Shown here piece after piece: positions 53,466 through 60,993 of a stretch of DNA of 64,000 bases. The notes under the pieces are model-generated. The model ran no database searches. It was given only the letters and a program-made list of their open reading frames with translations, and had not been told where the DNA came from. The position numbers and the translations under genes are program-made. Numbering within the stretch: position 1 is the stretch's first letter; each line of letters opens with the position of its first letter. The stretch spans positions 2,356,001-2,420,000 of the forward strand of contig NZ_LR134355.1 of NCBI RefSeq assembly GCF_900637205.1, read 5' to 3'. This DNA comes from Mycolicibacterium chitae (GTDB lineage: Bacteria; Actinomycetota; Actinomycetes; Mycobacteriales; Mycobacteriaceae).

Positions 53466-54103
53466 TGGACTCCCACATCCTGGTGGTGGCCCGGCCGGAT
53501 CGACTGCCGCACATCGAGTCTCGCGGCGGTATCGTCGGGCGGCGCACCGGTGCGGACACCGTGCACCTGGTGTCCTCGGCCGCCACCCCGCTGGGCGGCG
53601 ACCGCATCACCGTGCGGGTGGTCGTCGAGGCCGGCGCCGTGCTGCGGCTGCGCAGCGTCGCGGCGGCCATCGCGCTGCCCGGCCCGGCGACGCCGATCTC
53701 GCATGCCGCGCTGGAGCTGCACGCCGAGGGCGACCTCGACGTCGACCTGCAGCCCACGCTGGTCGCCGGCGGCGCCGAGCATCACGCCGCGCTGACCGCC
53801 TGCGTCGGCGGTACCGGGGTGCTGCGGGTGCGCGAACGCGTCCAGATTGGCAGATCCGGTGAGCGCGCGGGCTATTGGAGCTCGACGACGCGGGCCGACG
53901 TGTCGGGTCGGCCGTTGCTGCGCCACCGGGTGGACCTCGGTTCCGGCGCGGTGGGCGACGACGCGCTGGGCGCGCCCCGCGCGGCGATCAGCGAACTGAG
54001 CTACCCGGGCGGACCCAGGCACCATCGGCACGGGGCCACGGTGCTCGAACTGGCGGCCGGGGGAGCGCTGAGCACCTGGCAGGGCGAGGCGCTCCCGGCC
54101 TAA
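53462..54103 (+). CDS. ureD: Urease accessory protein UreD
   Basis: A 213-residue scaffold (UreD/UreH) that binds the apourease and recruits UreF and UreG. It matches the family by [53 protein letters not shown] and the [19 protein letters not shown] segment. It is shorter than enterobacterial UreD, as in other mycobacteria. The start is ATG 53462 or 53465, overlapping the ureG stop. It is the last gene of the ureABCFGD operon and runs tail to tail into ndh with an 11-bp gap. Confidence 0.92.
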   Translation: MMDSHILVVARPDRLPHIESRGGIVGRRTGADTVHLVSSAATPLGGDRITVRVVVEAGAVLRLRSVAAAIALPGPATPISHAALELHAEGDLDVDLQPTLVAGGAEHHAALTACVGGTGVLRVRERVQIGRSGERAGYWSSTTRADVSGRPLLRHRVDLGSGAVGDDALGAPRAAISELSYPGGPRHHRHGATVLELAAGGALSTWQGEALPA

Positions 54104-54114
54104 CGCGAAGACTG

Positions 54115-55485
54115 TTAGCTGGCGGCCTTTTCGTCCTCGGCCGCGGCCGCGATCTCCTCGAGTTGCTCGATCCGGGTGCGGGCGAAGGCCTGCTGCTCGG
54201 TGATGGTGAGCTGACCGCGCTGGCGGGCGAGGAACGTCGTGGCCCAGGACAGCAGCGTGGCGATCTTGGTCTTGAAGCCGACCAGGTAGATCAGGTGCAG
54301 GAACAGCCACGCCAACCAGGCGATGTAGCCGCCGAATTCGAGCTTGCCGACCTTGGCCACCGCGGAGTACTTCGACACCGTGGCCATCGACCCCTTGTCG
54401 AAATAGCTGAACGGTTCGCGGGTCGACCGGTCGGCGCCGCCGAGTTCGGCCTTGATCAGGTTCGCGGCGTACTTGCCGCCCTGGATCGCGCCCTGGGCCT
54501 GGCCCGGCACACCCTCGACGGCCATCATGTCGCCGACGACGAACACGTTGGGGTGTCCGGGGATGCTCAGGTCCGGCAACACCTTGACCCGCCCGGCGCG
54601 GTCGAGTTCGACACCGGACTGCTTGGCCAGGTCGCGGCCCAGCGGGCTCGCCGAGACGCCGGCCGACCACACCTTGCAGGCCGATTCGATGCGCTTGGTG
54701 GAGCCGTCCTTGTACTTGACCACCAGGCCGTTGCGGTCCACGTCGGTCACCATGGCGTCGAGTTGGATCTCGACGCCCATCTTCTCCAACCGGTTCTGGG
54801 CCTTCTTGCCCAGCTTCTCACCCATCGGCGGCAACACCTGACCGGCGCCCTCGATGAGGATGACGTGCGCCTCGGTCGGGTCGATGTGCCGGAACGCGCC
54901 GCGCAGCGTGTCGTCGGCCAACTCGGCGATCTGCCCGGCCATCTCGACGCCGGTGGGGCCCGCGCCGACCACCACGAAGGTCAGCAGCTTCGACCGGCGG
55001 ACCGGATCGCTGGACCGCTCGGCCTGCTCGAAGGCGCCCAGGATGCGCCCGCGCAGTTCCAGCGCGTCGTCGATGGTCTTCATGCCCGGGGCCCATTCGG
55101 CGAAATGGTCGTTGCCGAAATAGGACTGGCCCGCGCCGGCCGCCACGATCAGCGAGTCATACGGCGTGCGGTAGGTGTGGCCGAGCAGCACCGAATCGAC
55201 GGTCTGGTTCTCCAGGTCGATGTGGGTGACCTCGCCCAGCAGCACCTGGGCATTGCGCTGCTTGCGCAGGATCAGCCGGGTCGGCGGGGCGATCTCGCCC
55301 TCGGAGATGATGCCCGTGGCCACCTGGTAGAGCAGCGGCTGGAACAGGTGATGGGTGGTCTTGGCGATCAGCTTGACGTCGACATCGGCGCGCTTGAGCT
55401 TCTTGGCAGCGGTCAGGCCACCGAACCCTGACCCGATGATGACGACTTTATGCCGATCGGAGGGCGTTGCTCCGGGATGGCTCAC
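54115..55485 (-). CDS. ndh: Type II NADH:quinone dehydrogenase
   Basis: A 456-residue peripheral membrane flavoenzyme that passes electrons from NADH to menaquinone without pumping protons. The FAD motif HKVVIIGSGFGGLTAAKKL is followed by HHLFQPLLYQVATG; the NADH fold is VVVGAGPTGVEMAGQIAEL, and NVFVVGDMMAVEG is the second FAD contact. A C-terminal amphipathic segment (WLAWLFLHLIYLVGFKTKI) binds the membrane. I choose GTG 55485 because GAGGAG lies 6 nt before it and the length fits M. tuberculosis Ndh; GTG 55509 is an alternative. Confidence 0.97.
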   Translation of the reverse strand: MSHPGATPSDRHKVVIIGSGFGGLTAAKKLKRADVDVKLIAKTTHHLFQPLLYQVATGIISEGEIAPPTRLILRKQRNAQVLLGEVTHIDLENQTVDSVLLGHTYRTPYDSLIVAAGAGQSYFGNDHFAEWAPGMKTIDDALELRGRILGAFEQAERSSDPVRRSKLLTFVVVGAGPTGVEMAGQIAELADDTLRGAFRHIDPTEAHVILIEGAGQVLPPMGEKLGKKAQNRLEKMGVEIQLDAMVTDVDRNGLVVKYKDGSTKRIESACKVWSAGVSASPLGRDLAKQSGVELDRAGRVKVLPDLSIPGHPNVFVVGDMMAVEGVPGQAQGAIQGGKYAANLIKAELGGADRSTREPFSYFDKGSMATVSKYSAVAKVGKLEFGGYIAWLAWLFLHLIYLVGFKTKIATLLSWATTFLARQRGQLTITEQQAFARTRIEQLEEIAAAAEDEKAAS

Positions 55486-55564
55486 AATTGGCTCCTCGAC
55501 AAGGGACACATCGGAAGTACCCCTTCACCGTAGTCGTCGGCGTCAACTCGGGCCTACCGAGATA

Positions 55565-56482
55565 TCAGTTTGCCAGCACCGCCCGGACCGCCTGGCCGAC
55601 CGAGGCGATGACGCCGGGGGTGTAGAACGGCAGGTTGAAGATGATGCCGTCGACGCCGGCGTCGAGCACCTTGGTTTTGATCTGCTCGGCGATGGCCTCC
55701 GGACCGCCGATGGCGGTGTTGCCGCGGATGGCCTCGGGCAGCGCGTCGGGGGAGCCGTTCTCGTCGACGATCACCGTGATCAACATGCTGGTCTCGAGCG
55801 TCGCGGGATCGCGGTCGATGTCCTCGCACCGGCGGCGCACCACGTCGATCTTGTGCGGGAGCGCATCGAACGAGGTGATGAGGTTGAGGTGGTCGAAGTG
55901 CTTGGCCGCCAACGGAATGGTCTTCTTCTCACCGCTGCCGCCGATCATCAGCGGGATGTGGTCGCGGTAGCGCGGATTGGCGAACGCCTCGCTGGTCTTG
56001 TAGTACTTGCCGTCGACACTGGGCCGCTCGCCGGCCAGCATCGGCAGGATGATCTGCAACGCCTCGCCGAGCTTGTCGAAACGTTCGGTGAACGTGCCGA
56101 ATTCGAAGCCGAGTTGCTGGTGTTCGAGTTCGAACCAGCCGGTGCCGATGCCCAGGATCGCCCGGCCGGCGCTGACCACGTCCAGCGTGGTGATCGCCTT
56201 GGCCAGCAGCGTCGGGTTGCGGTAGGTGTTGCCGGTGACCAGGGTGCCCAGCTGTACGTTCTCGGTCGCGGTGGCCAGCGCCCCGAGTGCCGTATACGCC
56301 TCGAGCATCGGCTGATCCGGCGATCCCAGCATGGGCAGCTGATAGAAGTGGTCCATCACGAACACGGCGTCGAAGCCCGCCTCGTCGGCCTCGCGGGCCT
56401 GCGCGAGCACGGTCGGGAACAGCTGTTCGATACCGGCGTCGTCGGAGAATTTCGGGATCTGGAGGCCGAGTTTGATCGTCAC
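55565..56482 (-). CDS. F420-dependent oxidoreductase, luciferase-like (Rv1855c homologue)
   Basis: A 305-residue TIM-barrel enzyme of the bacterial-luciferase-like family, F420-using branch. Typical segments are KLGLQIPKF, ADEAGFDAVFVMDHF, TYRNPTLLAKAITTLDVVSAGRAILGIGTGW and IPLMIGGSGEKKTIPLAAKHFDHLN. It probably uses F420 or FMN to reduce or oxidise a small molecule; the substrate is unknown. The start is GTG 56482. It lies 32 nt behind the SDR Rv1856c homologue on the same strand, suggesting one transcript. Confidence 0.9.
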   Translation of the reverse strand: MTIKLGLQIPKFSDDAGIEQLFPTVLAQAREADEAGFDAVFVMDHFYQLPMLGSPDQPMLEAYTALGALATATENVQLGTLVTGNTYRNPTLLAKAITTLDVVSAGRAILGIGTGWFELEHQQLGFEFGTFTERFDKLGEALQIILPMLAGERPSVDGKYYKTSEAFANPRYRDHIPLMIGGSGEKKTIPLAAKHFDHLNLITSFDALPHKIDVVRRRCEDIDRDPATLETSMLITVIVDENGSPDALPEAIRGNTAIGGPEAIAEQIKTKVLDAGVDGIIFNLPFYTPGVIASVGQAVRAVLAN

Positions 56483-56514
56483 GGTTCGACCCTACTCGCC
56501 GCCCCGGGGGACGC

Positions 56515-57192
56515 TCAGCCGAAATGCGCGGGCACACCGCTGCTGACGTGCAGGGTCTGGCCGGTGACTTGCCGGGCCGACGGCGAGGTCAGGAACAGGC
56601 TCAACCGGGCGATCTCGCCGGCCACCGAGGGGGAGACGGTGGTCAGGCCCTCGTAACCCGGCTCGGTGCCGCGCCCGGTGGCCACGACGTTGACCGTGAT
56701 GCCGCGGGTGCCCCACTGGGTGGCCTGCCCGGCGGTCCAGTCCGCCAGCGCCGCCTTGACGGCGGCCGCGGCGCTGCCCTCGCGCGGGGTTTCCGGGACG
56801 ACGCTGATGATCGAGCCGCCGGAGCGCAGATGGTCGCCGATGGTCTGCAGCGTCAACACCGGGGCCAGCACGGTGGCGTCGAGCTCCCGGTGCCAGGCCG
56901 TCGCGTGCTGGGCGGGGGTGAAGGTGCGCGGGTCGCCGGCCTCGTGCCGGGGCGCGGGGACGTTGACGATGGTGTCGAGGTGACGCGGGAACGACGGGCG
57001 GGCCTCGGCCAGGGCCGCGGGGTCGGTCGGATCGCAGACGATGCAGTTGACCTCGAGTTCCTTGGCGGCGATCTCCAGTTCGTCGCGGCGGGCCCCGGAG
57101 ATGACGACGTTGTGTCCGGCATCGCGGAATTCCTCGGCGACTGCGCGACCCAGCTCGGTATCTCCGCCGGTAACCAGCACCTCCATCGCCAT
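56515..57192 (-). CDS. Atypical SDR-fold protein (Rv1856c homologue)
   Basis: A 225-residue Rossmann protein of the short-chain dehydrogenase family. The cofactor motif is TGGDTELG instead of TGxxxGIG, and the usual catalytic YxxxK is replaced by AAAVK (in GSAAAAVKAALAD), keeping only the Lys. It is therefore probably not a standard dehydrogenase and may bind nucleotide or act in regulation. I choose ATG 57192, supported by AGGAGAGG, which matches the 225-residue homologue; the frame is open to 57255. Confidence 0.85.
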   Translation of the reverse strand: MAMEVLVTGGDTELGRAVAEEFRDAGHNVVISGARRDELEIAAKELEVNCIVCDPTDPAALAEARPSFPRHLDTIVNVPAPRHEAGDPRTFTPAQHATAWHRELDATVLAPVLTLQTIGDHLRSGGSIISVVPETPREGSAAAAVKAALADWTAGQATQWGTRGITVNVVATGRGTEPGYEGLTTVSPSVAGEIARLSLFLTSPSARQVTGQTLHVSSGVPAHFG

Positions 57193-57462
57193 GACCTCTC
57201 CTGTCGTGTTCACCGCTGAACCCCAGTAGCGCCATTCGCTAGTCGATCGTGGCACACCGTAAGGGCCGGTGCCTGGGGTTTCCGTGCGTGACGGCGTCGA
57301 CCGCCAGCAATGTTACTGGACAGTAGCTAGAGGACGAAACTCGACGCGGCCACGATCGCGACACAATCCGGCCCGGCGGGGCCGTCAAAACGCGCGAAAT
57401 CGGCAGTGCATCGTGAGCAAGTCGCACTTGCGTCACGGCCGTAACACGGTAGGTTCGTCGCC

Positions 57463-58578
57463 ATGAGTCAGCCGGACCTCAACTCGAAGCAGCGTAAGGG
57501 TTTGCGGGCATCGCTGGCGGTCGCCGCGGCCTCTGGCCTGGGCGCCGTCACCCTGATGCTGCCGGGCTCCTTGGCCTATGCCGACCCGGTCCCGCCGCCG
57601 CCTCCGGCGCCGGGGACCGAGGCTCCCGCTCCGCCGCCGGCGGATCCGAATGCGCCGCCGCCACCTCCGGCGGACCCGAACGCGCCCCCGCCGCCCCCGG
57701 CGGACCCGAACGCGCCCCCGCCGCCCCCGGCGGACCCGAACGCGCCGCCGCCACCTCCGGCGGACCCGAACGCGCCACCGGCTGATCCGAACGCGCCCCC
57801 GGCGGATCCCGAGGCCCCGCCGGCCCCCGAACCGGGCCGCGTCGACAACGCCGCGGGCGGTTTCAGCTACGTCGTGCCGGGTGGTTGGGTCGTCGGCGAT
57901 GCCAGCCGGCTCAACTACGGGCAGGCGCTGCTGACCAAGGAGGCCCCGCCGGTCGCTCCGGGCGAGCCGGCCCCGGCCGCCACCGACACCAGCATCCTGC
58001 TGGGCCGGCTGGACCTGAAGCTGTTCGCCGGCGCCGAGCCGGACAACGAGAAGGCCGCGGTGCGGCTGGCCTCCGACATGGGCGAGTTCTTCATGCCCTT
58101 CGCCGGTACCCGCCTCAACCAGGAGACCGTGCCGCTCGATGCGAACGGAATGCCCGGCTCCGCGTCGTTCTACGAGGTGAAGTTCACCGACACCACCAAG
58201 CCCGACGGTCAGATCTGGGCCGGCGTGGTCGGCGATGCGGCCGCCAACGCGCCGCGCGGTCAGCGCAACGAGCGCTGGTTCGTCGTGTGGCTGGGCACCT
58301 CGAACGATCCGGTCGACAAGGAAGCCGCCCAGGCGCTCGCCAACTCGATCCGCCCGTGGACCCCGCCGCCGGCACCGGCTGCGCCGCCGGCCGATCCGAA
58401 CGCGCCGGCGCCCGCCCCCGCGGATCCGAACGCACCCCCGCCGCCGCCCGCGGACCCGAACGCGCCCGCGCCCGCCCCCGCGGACCCGAACGCACCCGCA
58501 CCGGTGCCGGGCCGCAGCGAGGTCGGTGTCCCGGTGCCGGTCGAGACCCCGGTGCCGGAGATGATGCCGCCGGCCTGA
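57463..58578 (+). CDS. apa: Alanine/proline-rich fibronectin-attachment glycoprotein Apa (ModD)
   Basis: A 371-residue secreted protein. A signal peptide of about 40 residues ends in AYA, and the mature chain begins DPVPPPP. Two proline-rich blocks with repeated ADPNAP (about 60-118 and 310-344) flank a globular FAP domain. RWFV (in [10 protein letters not shown]), the core of the fibronectin-binding motif, is kept. In M. tuberculosis Apa is O-mannosylated on Thr in such segments; here the repeats have almost no Thr or Ser, so glycosylation may be low. The molybdate genes that precede it in M. tuberculosis are absent. Confidence 0.93.
   Translation: MSQPDLNSKQRKGLRASLAVAAASGLGAVTLMLPGSLAYADPVPPPPPAPGTEAPAPPPADPNAPPPPPADPNAPPPPPADPNAPPPPPADPNAPPPPPADPNAPPADPNAPPADPEAPPAPEPGRVDNAAGGFSYVVPGGWVVGDASRLNYGQALLTKEAPPVAPGEPAPAATDTSILLGRLDLKLFAGAEPDNEKAAVRLASDMGEFFMPFAGTRLNQETVPLDANGMPGSASFYEVKFTDTTKPDGQIWAGVVGDAAANAPRGQRNERWFVVWLGTSNDPVDKEAAQALANSIRPWTPPPAPAAPPADPNAPAPAPADPNAPPPPPADPNAPAPAPADPNAPAPVPGRSEVGVPVPVETPVPEMMPPA
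57640..57816 (+). repeat. First proline-rich repeat block of apa
   Basis: Six ADPNA units and one ADPEA, spaced mostly by PPPP (27-bp periodicity) and at the end by PP. Neighbouring units are nearly identical in DNA sequence, so copy number may vary between strains. Confidence 0.85.
58390..58494 (+). repeat. Second proline-rich repeat block of apa
   Basis: Four ADPNA units separated by PAPAP or PPPPP, in the C-terminal tail of the protein. Confidence 0.85.
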
Positions 58579-58600
58579 TCGCCGAAACAGTCACGTCCGC

Positions 58601-58634
58601 AAACCCCGATCCCGCCACCGGCGGATCGGGGTTT
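58601..58634 (+). terminator. Hairpin terminator after apa
   Basis: AAACCCCGATC(C)CGCC pairs with GGCGGATCGGGGTTT, 15 bp with one bulged C and a short loop, followed by CGGCTTTCGTT. It lies 22 nt after the apa stop. Confidence 0.85.
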
Positions 58635-58734
58635 CGGCTTTCGTTCCCTGATGACGACCCAATCGTTACCCGGACCAGGTATATCTGAGCAAAGATCCCG
58701 CTTCCGCCGGATCTGACACAACGAGGAGGACCTG

Positions 58735-59058
58735 ATGGATACAGCACTCGTCTCGAACCTGGCGTCGGGAGCCGTCGACATCCTCGCCCGCTCGACGACG
58801 CTGACCAGCGTGGGCTGGATCGGCTACATCATCATCGGCGCGATCGCCGGGTGGATCGCGGGCAAGATCGTCAAGGGCAGCGGCTCGGGCATCCTGATGA
58901 ACATCGTGGTCGGCGTCGTCGGCGCGCTCATCGGTGGCTTCCTGCTCAGCTTCTTCCTCGACACCGCCAGCGGCGGTTGGTGGTTCACGCTGTTCACCGC
59001 CATCCTGGGCGCGGTGATCCTGCTCTGGATCGTCGGCAAGGTCCGCAGCAACAACTAG
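58735..59058 (+). CDS. GlsB/YeaQ/YmgE-family membrane stress protein (Rv1861 homologue)
   Basis: A 107-residue protein with three hydrophobic segments and the family core IIIGAIAGWIAGKIVKGSG...MNIVVGVVGALIGGFLL. The family is called transglycosylase-associated but has no enzyme activity known; members respond to envelope stress in other bacteria. The N-terminal 25 residues (before VGWIGYI) are longer than usual. The ATG at 58735 has GAGGAGGA at 58723-58730. TATATC at 58680-58685 is a possible -10 box. Confidence 0.9.
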   Translation: MDTALVSNLASGAVDILARSTTLTSVGWIGYIIIGAIAGWIAGKIVKGSGSGILMNIVVGVVGALIGGFLLSFFLDTASGGWWFTLFTAILGAVILLWIVGKVRSNN

Positions 59059-60056
59059 CTCAGCTGGTCGATCGGCGTCCCGTCGAGCCGGCGCACCACC
59101 TCGGTGAGCGGACGACGGGGCGTCGCCGGCAGCGGGTCGGCGTTCAGCGGTGCCCACCCGACCCGCAGCAGCATCTGGGGCACGCAATCGCGGTCCAACA
59201 CCGTGTCCCGCACCAGTTGCCGGGTGCTCGGTAGCTCCAGGGGCTCGGTGATGGGGCAGCTGGACAGCCCCAGGGCCGTCGCGGTCAGCAACACCAGCGC
59301 GGTGGCCTCACCGGCCCGCAGGACCGACACCGGGTCGTCGCCGGCCGTACCGAGCGCCAGGACCACCCCGGCGTCCAGATCGGCCGCCGCACCCGCGGGC
59401 TGGGTCAGCGCGGGGGAGGCGAACACCCGCCCCGGTACCGGCGCGTGCGCGGCCGGCGGCGGGGTGTTGCGGGCGGGCACCCCCGCCAGCGCGCCGTAGC
59501 GCCCGCTCCACATCGACAGCTCCGCGATGTAGTCGACGTCCTGGGCGTGCTCGTGCACCGCGCCGGCGACAATCGCCGCCAGCCGCGCCGGTGACTCCAC
59601 GTGGCGCAGCATGACTCCGCTGCGCGCCGCCCGCGACGCCATCAGGGCGACATCCCCGGCCGGCACGGGCCACGAGCTGTACACGCGACGGTCGGTGCGC
59701 CGCCGCGGGATGGCCGCCGCCAGCGCGATGTCCTGCTGGCTGCCGCCCGGACCGCAGATCTCCACGCTGGCCAGATGATCGGGTTCGTCGGGGTTGGGCA
59801 GCCGGTGCACGTGGGTCTGCCAGCCCAGCGCCGCCAGCGCCACGGTGAAGTGCTGCAGGGTGGCCCCGCAACTCAGGATCAGGTCGCGCCGGGCCGGATC
59901 CGTGTGCGGCAGATGGCGTTCGGTGTCGGCGTAGAGATGCACGGTGCCGTCGCCGATCCGCCAGGCCCACGGCTGGGTGTTGTGGATCGAGGGCGCCCGG
60001 ATGGCCAGCGCGAGCGCGGCCAGGACGGTGGTCTCGTCCGGCAGCAGGTTTTCCAT
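59055..60056 (-). CDS. Acg-family putative nitroreductase
   Basis: A 333-residue protein of the Acg group (Rv2032, Rv3127, Rv3131), which has a nitroreductase-like fold in two halves. Typical stretches are IRAPSIHNTQPWAWRI, DLILSCGATLQHFTVALAALG, RRRTDRRVY and LSSCPITEPLE. Acg proteins bind FMN but seem to have lost NAD(P)H-driven nitroreduction and may store or withhold flavin in dormancy. The start is ATG 60056. A DosR-like box lies 57 bp upstream, which fits the dormancy control of its relatives. It meets the GlsB gene tail to tail with a 4-bp overlap. Confidence 0.9.
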   Translation of the reverse strand: MENLLPDETTVLAALALAIRAPSIHNTQPWAWRIGDGTVHLYADTERHLPHTDPARRDLILSCGATLQHFTVALAALGWQTHVHRLPNPDEPDHLASVEICGPGGSQQDIALAAAIPRRRTDRRVYSSWPVPAGDVALMASRAARSGVMLRHVESPARLAAIVAGAVHEHAQDVDYIAELSMWSGRYGALAGVPARNTPPPAAHAPVPGRVFASPALTQPAGAAADLDAGVVLALGTAGDDPVSVLRAGEATALVLLTATALGLSSCPITEPLELPSTRQLVRDTVLDRDCVPQMLLRVGWAPLNADPLPATPRRPLTEVVRRLDGTPIDQLS

Positions 60057-60112
60057 GAATTCAGCGTGTCACCGGAGGGTCCGAGGTACCACCGCTCATG
60101 GTCACCGATCGC

Positions 60113-60125
60113 GGGACATTGGTCC
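60113..60125 (-). promoter_or_regulatory. DosR-like box before the Acg-family gene
   Basis: GGGAC-ATTG-GTCC, an inverted repeat of GGAC/GTCC with the 4-nt A/T-rich spacing of the DosR consensus (GGGACTWWAGTCCC core); the outer flanks match poorly. It is centred about 63 bp upstream of the ATG, between the CPBP stop and the nitroreductase start. Confidence 0.6.
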
Positions 60126-60136
60126 TTTCGTCCGCG

Positions 60137-60904
60137 TCAGAATGCGCCGTGCCACACCAACGCGGCGGCCAGCGCCCCCATGCCGTTGAGCGACCAGTGC
60201 AGCGCGATCGGCGCGATGATGCTGCCGCTGCGGTTGCGCAGCCAGGTGAAGACGAAACCCGCGGCCGCGGTCACCAGCACCGCGCCGACGATCCCGATGA
60301 GCATGCCGACCACCCCGCCGCCGAACAGCCGGGTGAAGCCCACGTTGCTGGCGGTCAGGCCCATCGACGTCGCGATGTGCCACAGCCCGAACAGCAGCGA
60401 ACCGGCCGCCGCGACACCGCGGAAACCCCACGCCCGGGTCAGTGCACCCTGCAGGACCCCGCGGAACGCCAGTTCCTCGGGGATGACGGTCTGCAGCGGG
60501 ATGATGACCATCGAGGCGATCAGCGCGCCGGACAGCGTCGCGTAGTTGTTGTTGAGGAACAGCGGGCGCGTCATCGGCAGCAACACCCCGATGGCGATGA
60601 CCGCGCCGACCACCGTCACCGCGGCCAGTGCGTAGCCGGCGCCGGACTTCCAGTGTTCGCGGCCCAGCCCCAGCTCGGCCCACCCCAGCCCGCGCGAGCG
60701 CACCAGGACCAGCAGGCCGATGGCGGCGGCGGGCACGGTGGCGATGTTGGCCCACGGGGTGGTGAAGTGCGCGATCAGATTGGTCAGCGCGAGCACCACG
60801 ATGACGATCGCGATATCGACGTAGACCCGGAACCGGTTCAGGGCCGTCAACTGTATGAGCAACGGATGCGGTGCATCCGCCGGTACGGCTACCGCGCTTG
60901 GCAT
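60137..60904 (-). CDS. CPBP-family intramembrane protease (Rv1863c homologue)
   Basis: A 255-residue integral membrane protein with about eight hydrophobic segments. The three CPBP (ABI/CAAX) motifs are all present: EELAFRGVL (EExxxR), FGLWH (FxxxH) and HWSLN (HxxxN). Members are glutamic-type intramembrane peptidases, often linked to prenyl-protein processing or bacteriocin immunity; the substrate here is unknown. The start is ATG 60904. Confidence 0.92.
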   Translation of the reverse strand: MPSAVAVPADAPHPLLIQLTALNRFRVYVDIAIVIVVLALTNLIAHFTTPWANIATVPAAAIGLLVLVRSRGLGWAELGLGREHWKSGAGYALAAVTVVGAVIAIGVLLPMTRPLFLNNNYATLSGALIASMVIIPLQTVIPEELAFRGVLQGALTRAWGFRGVAAAGSLLFGLWHIATSMGLTASNVGFTRLFGGGVVGMLIGIVGAVLVTAAAGFVFTWLRNRSGSIIAPIALHWSLNGMGALAAALVWHGAF

Positions 60905-60993
60905 GGGCGTGACGGCCGTGGGTGTGGTGGCATGGACATAACCGGATCAGCGTACCTGCCCGCGGCAGATGCCCAGGTCAGCGGAACGGCGCG

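Noticed and set aside
54104-54117. Terminator between ureD and ndh
   Set aside because: The inverted repeat CTAAC/GTTAG is only 5 bp with a 9-nt loop and no T-tract.
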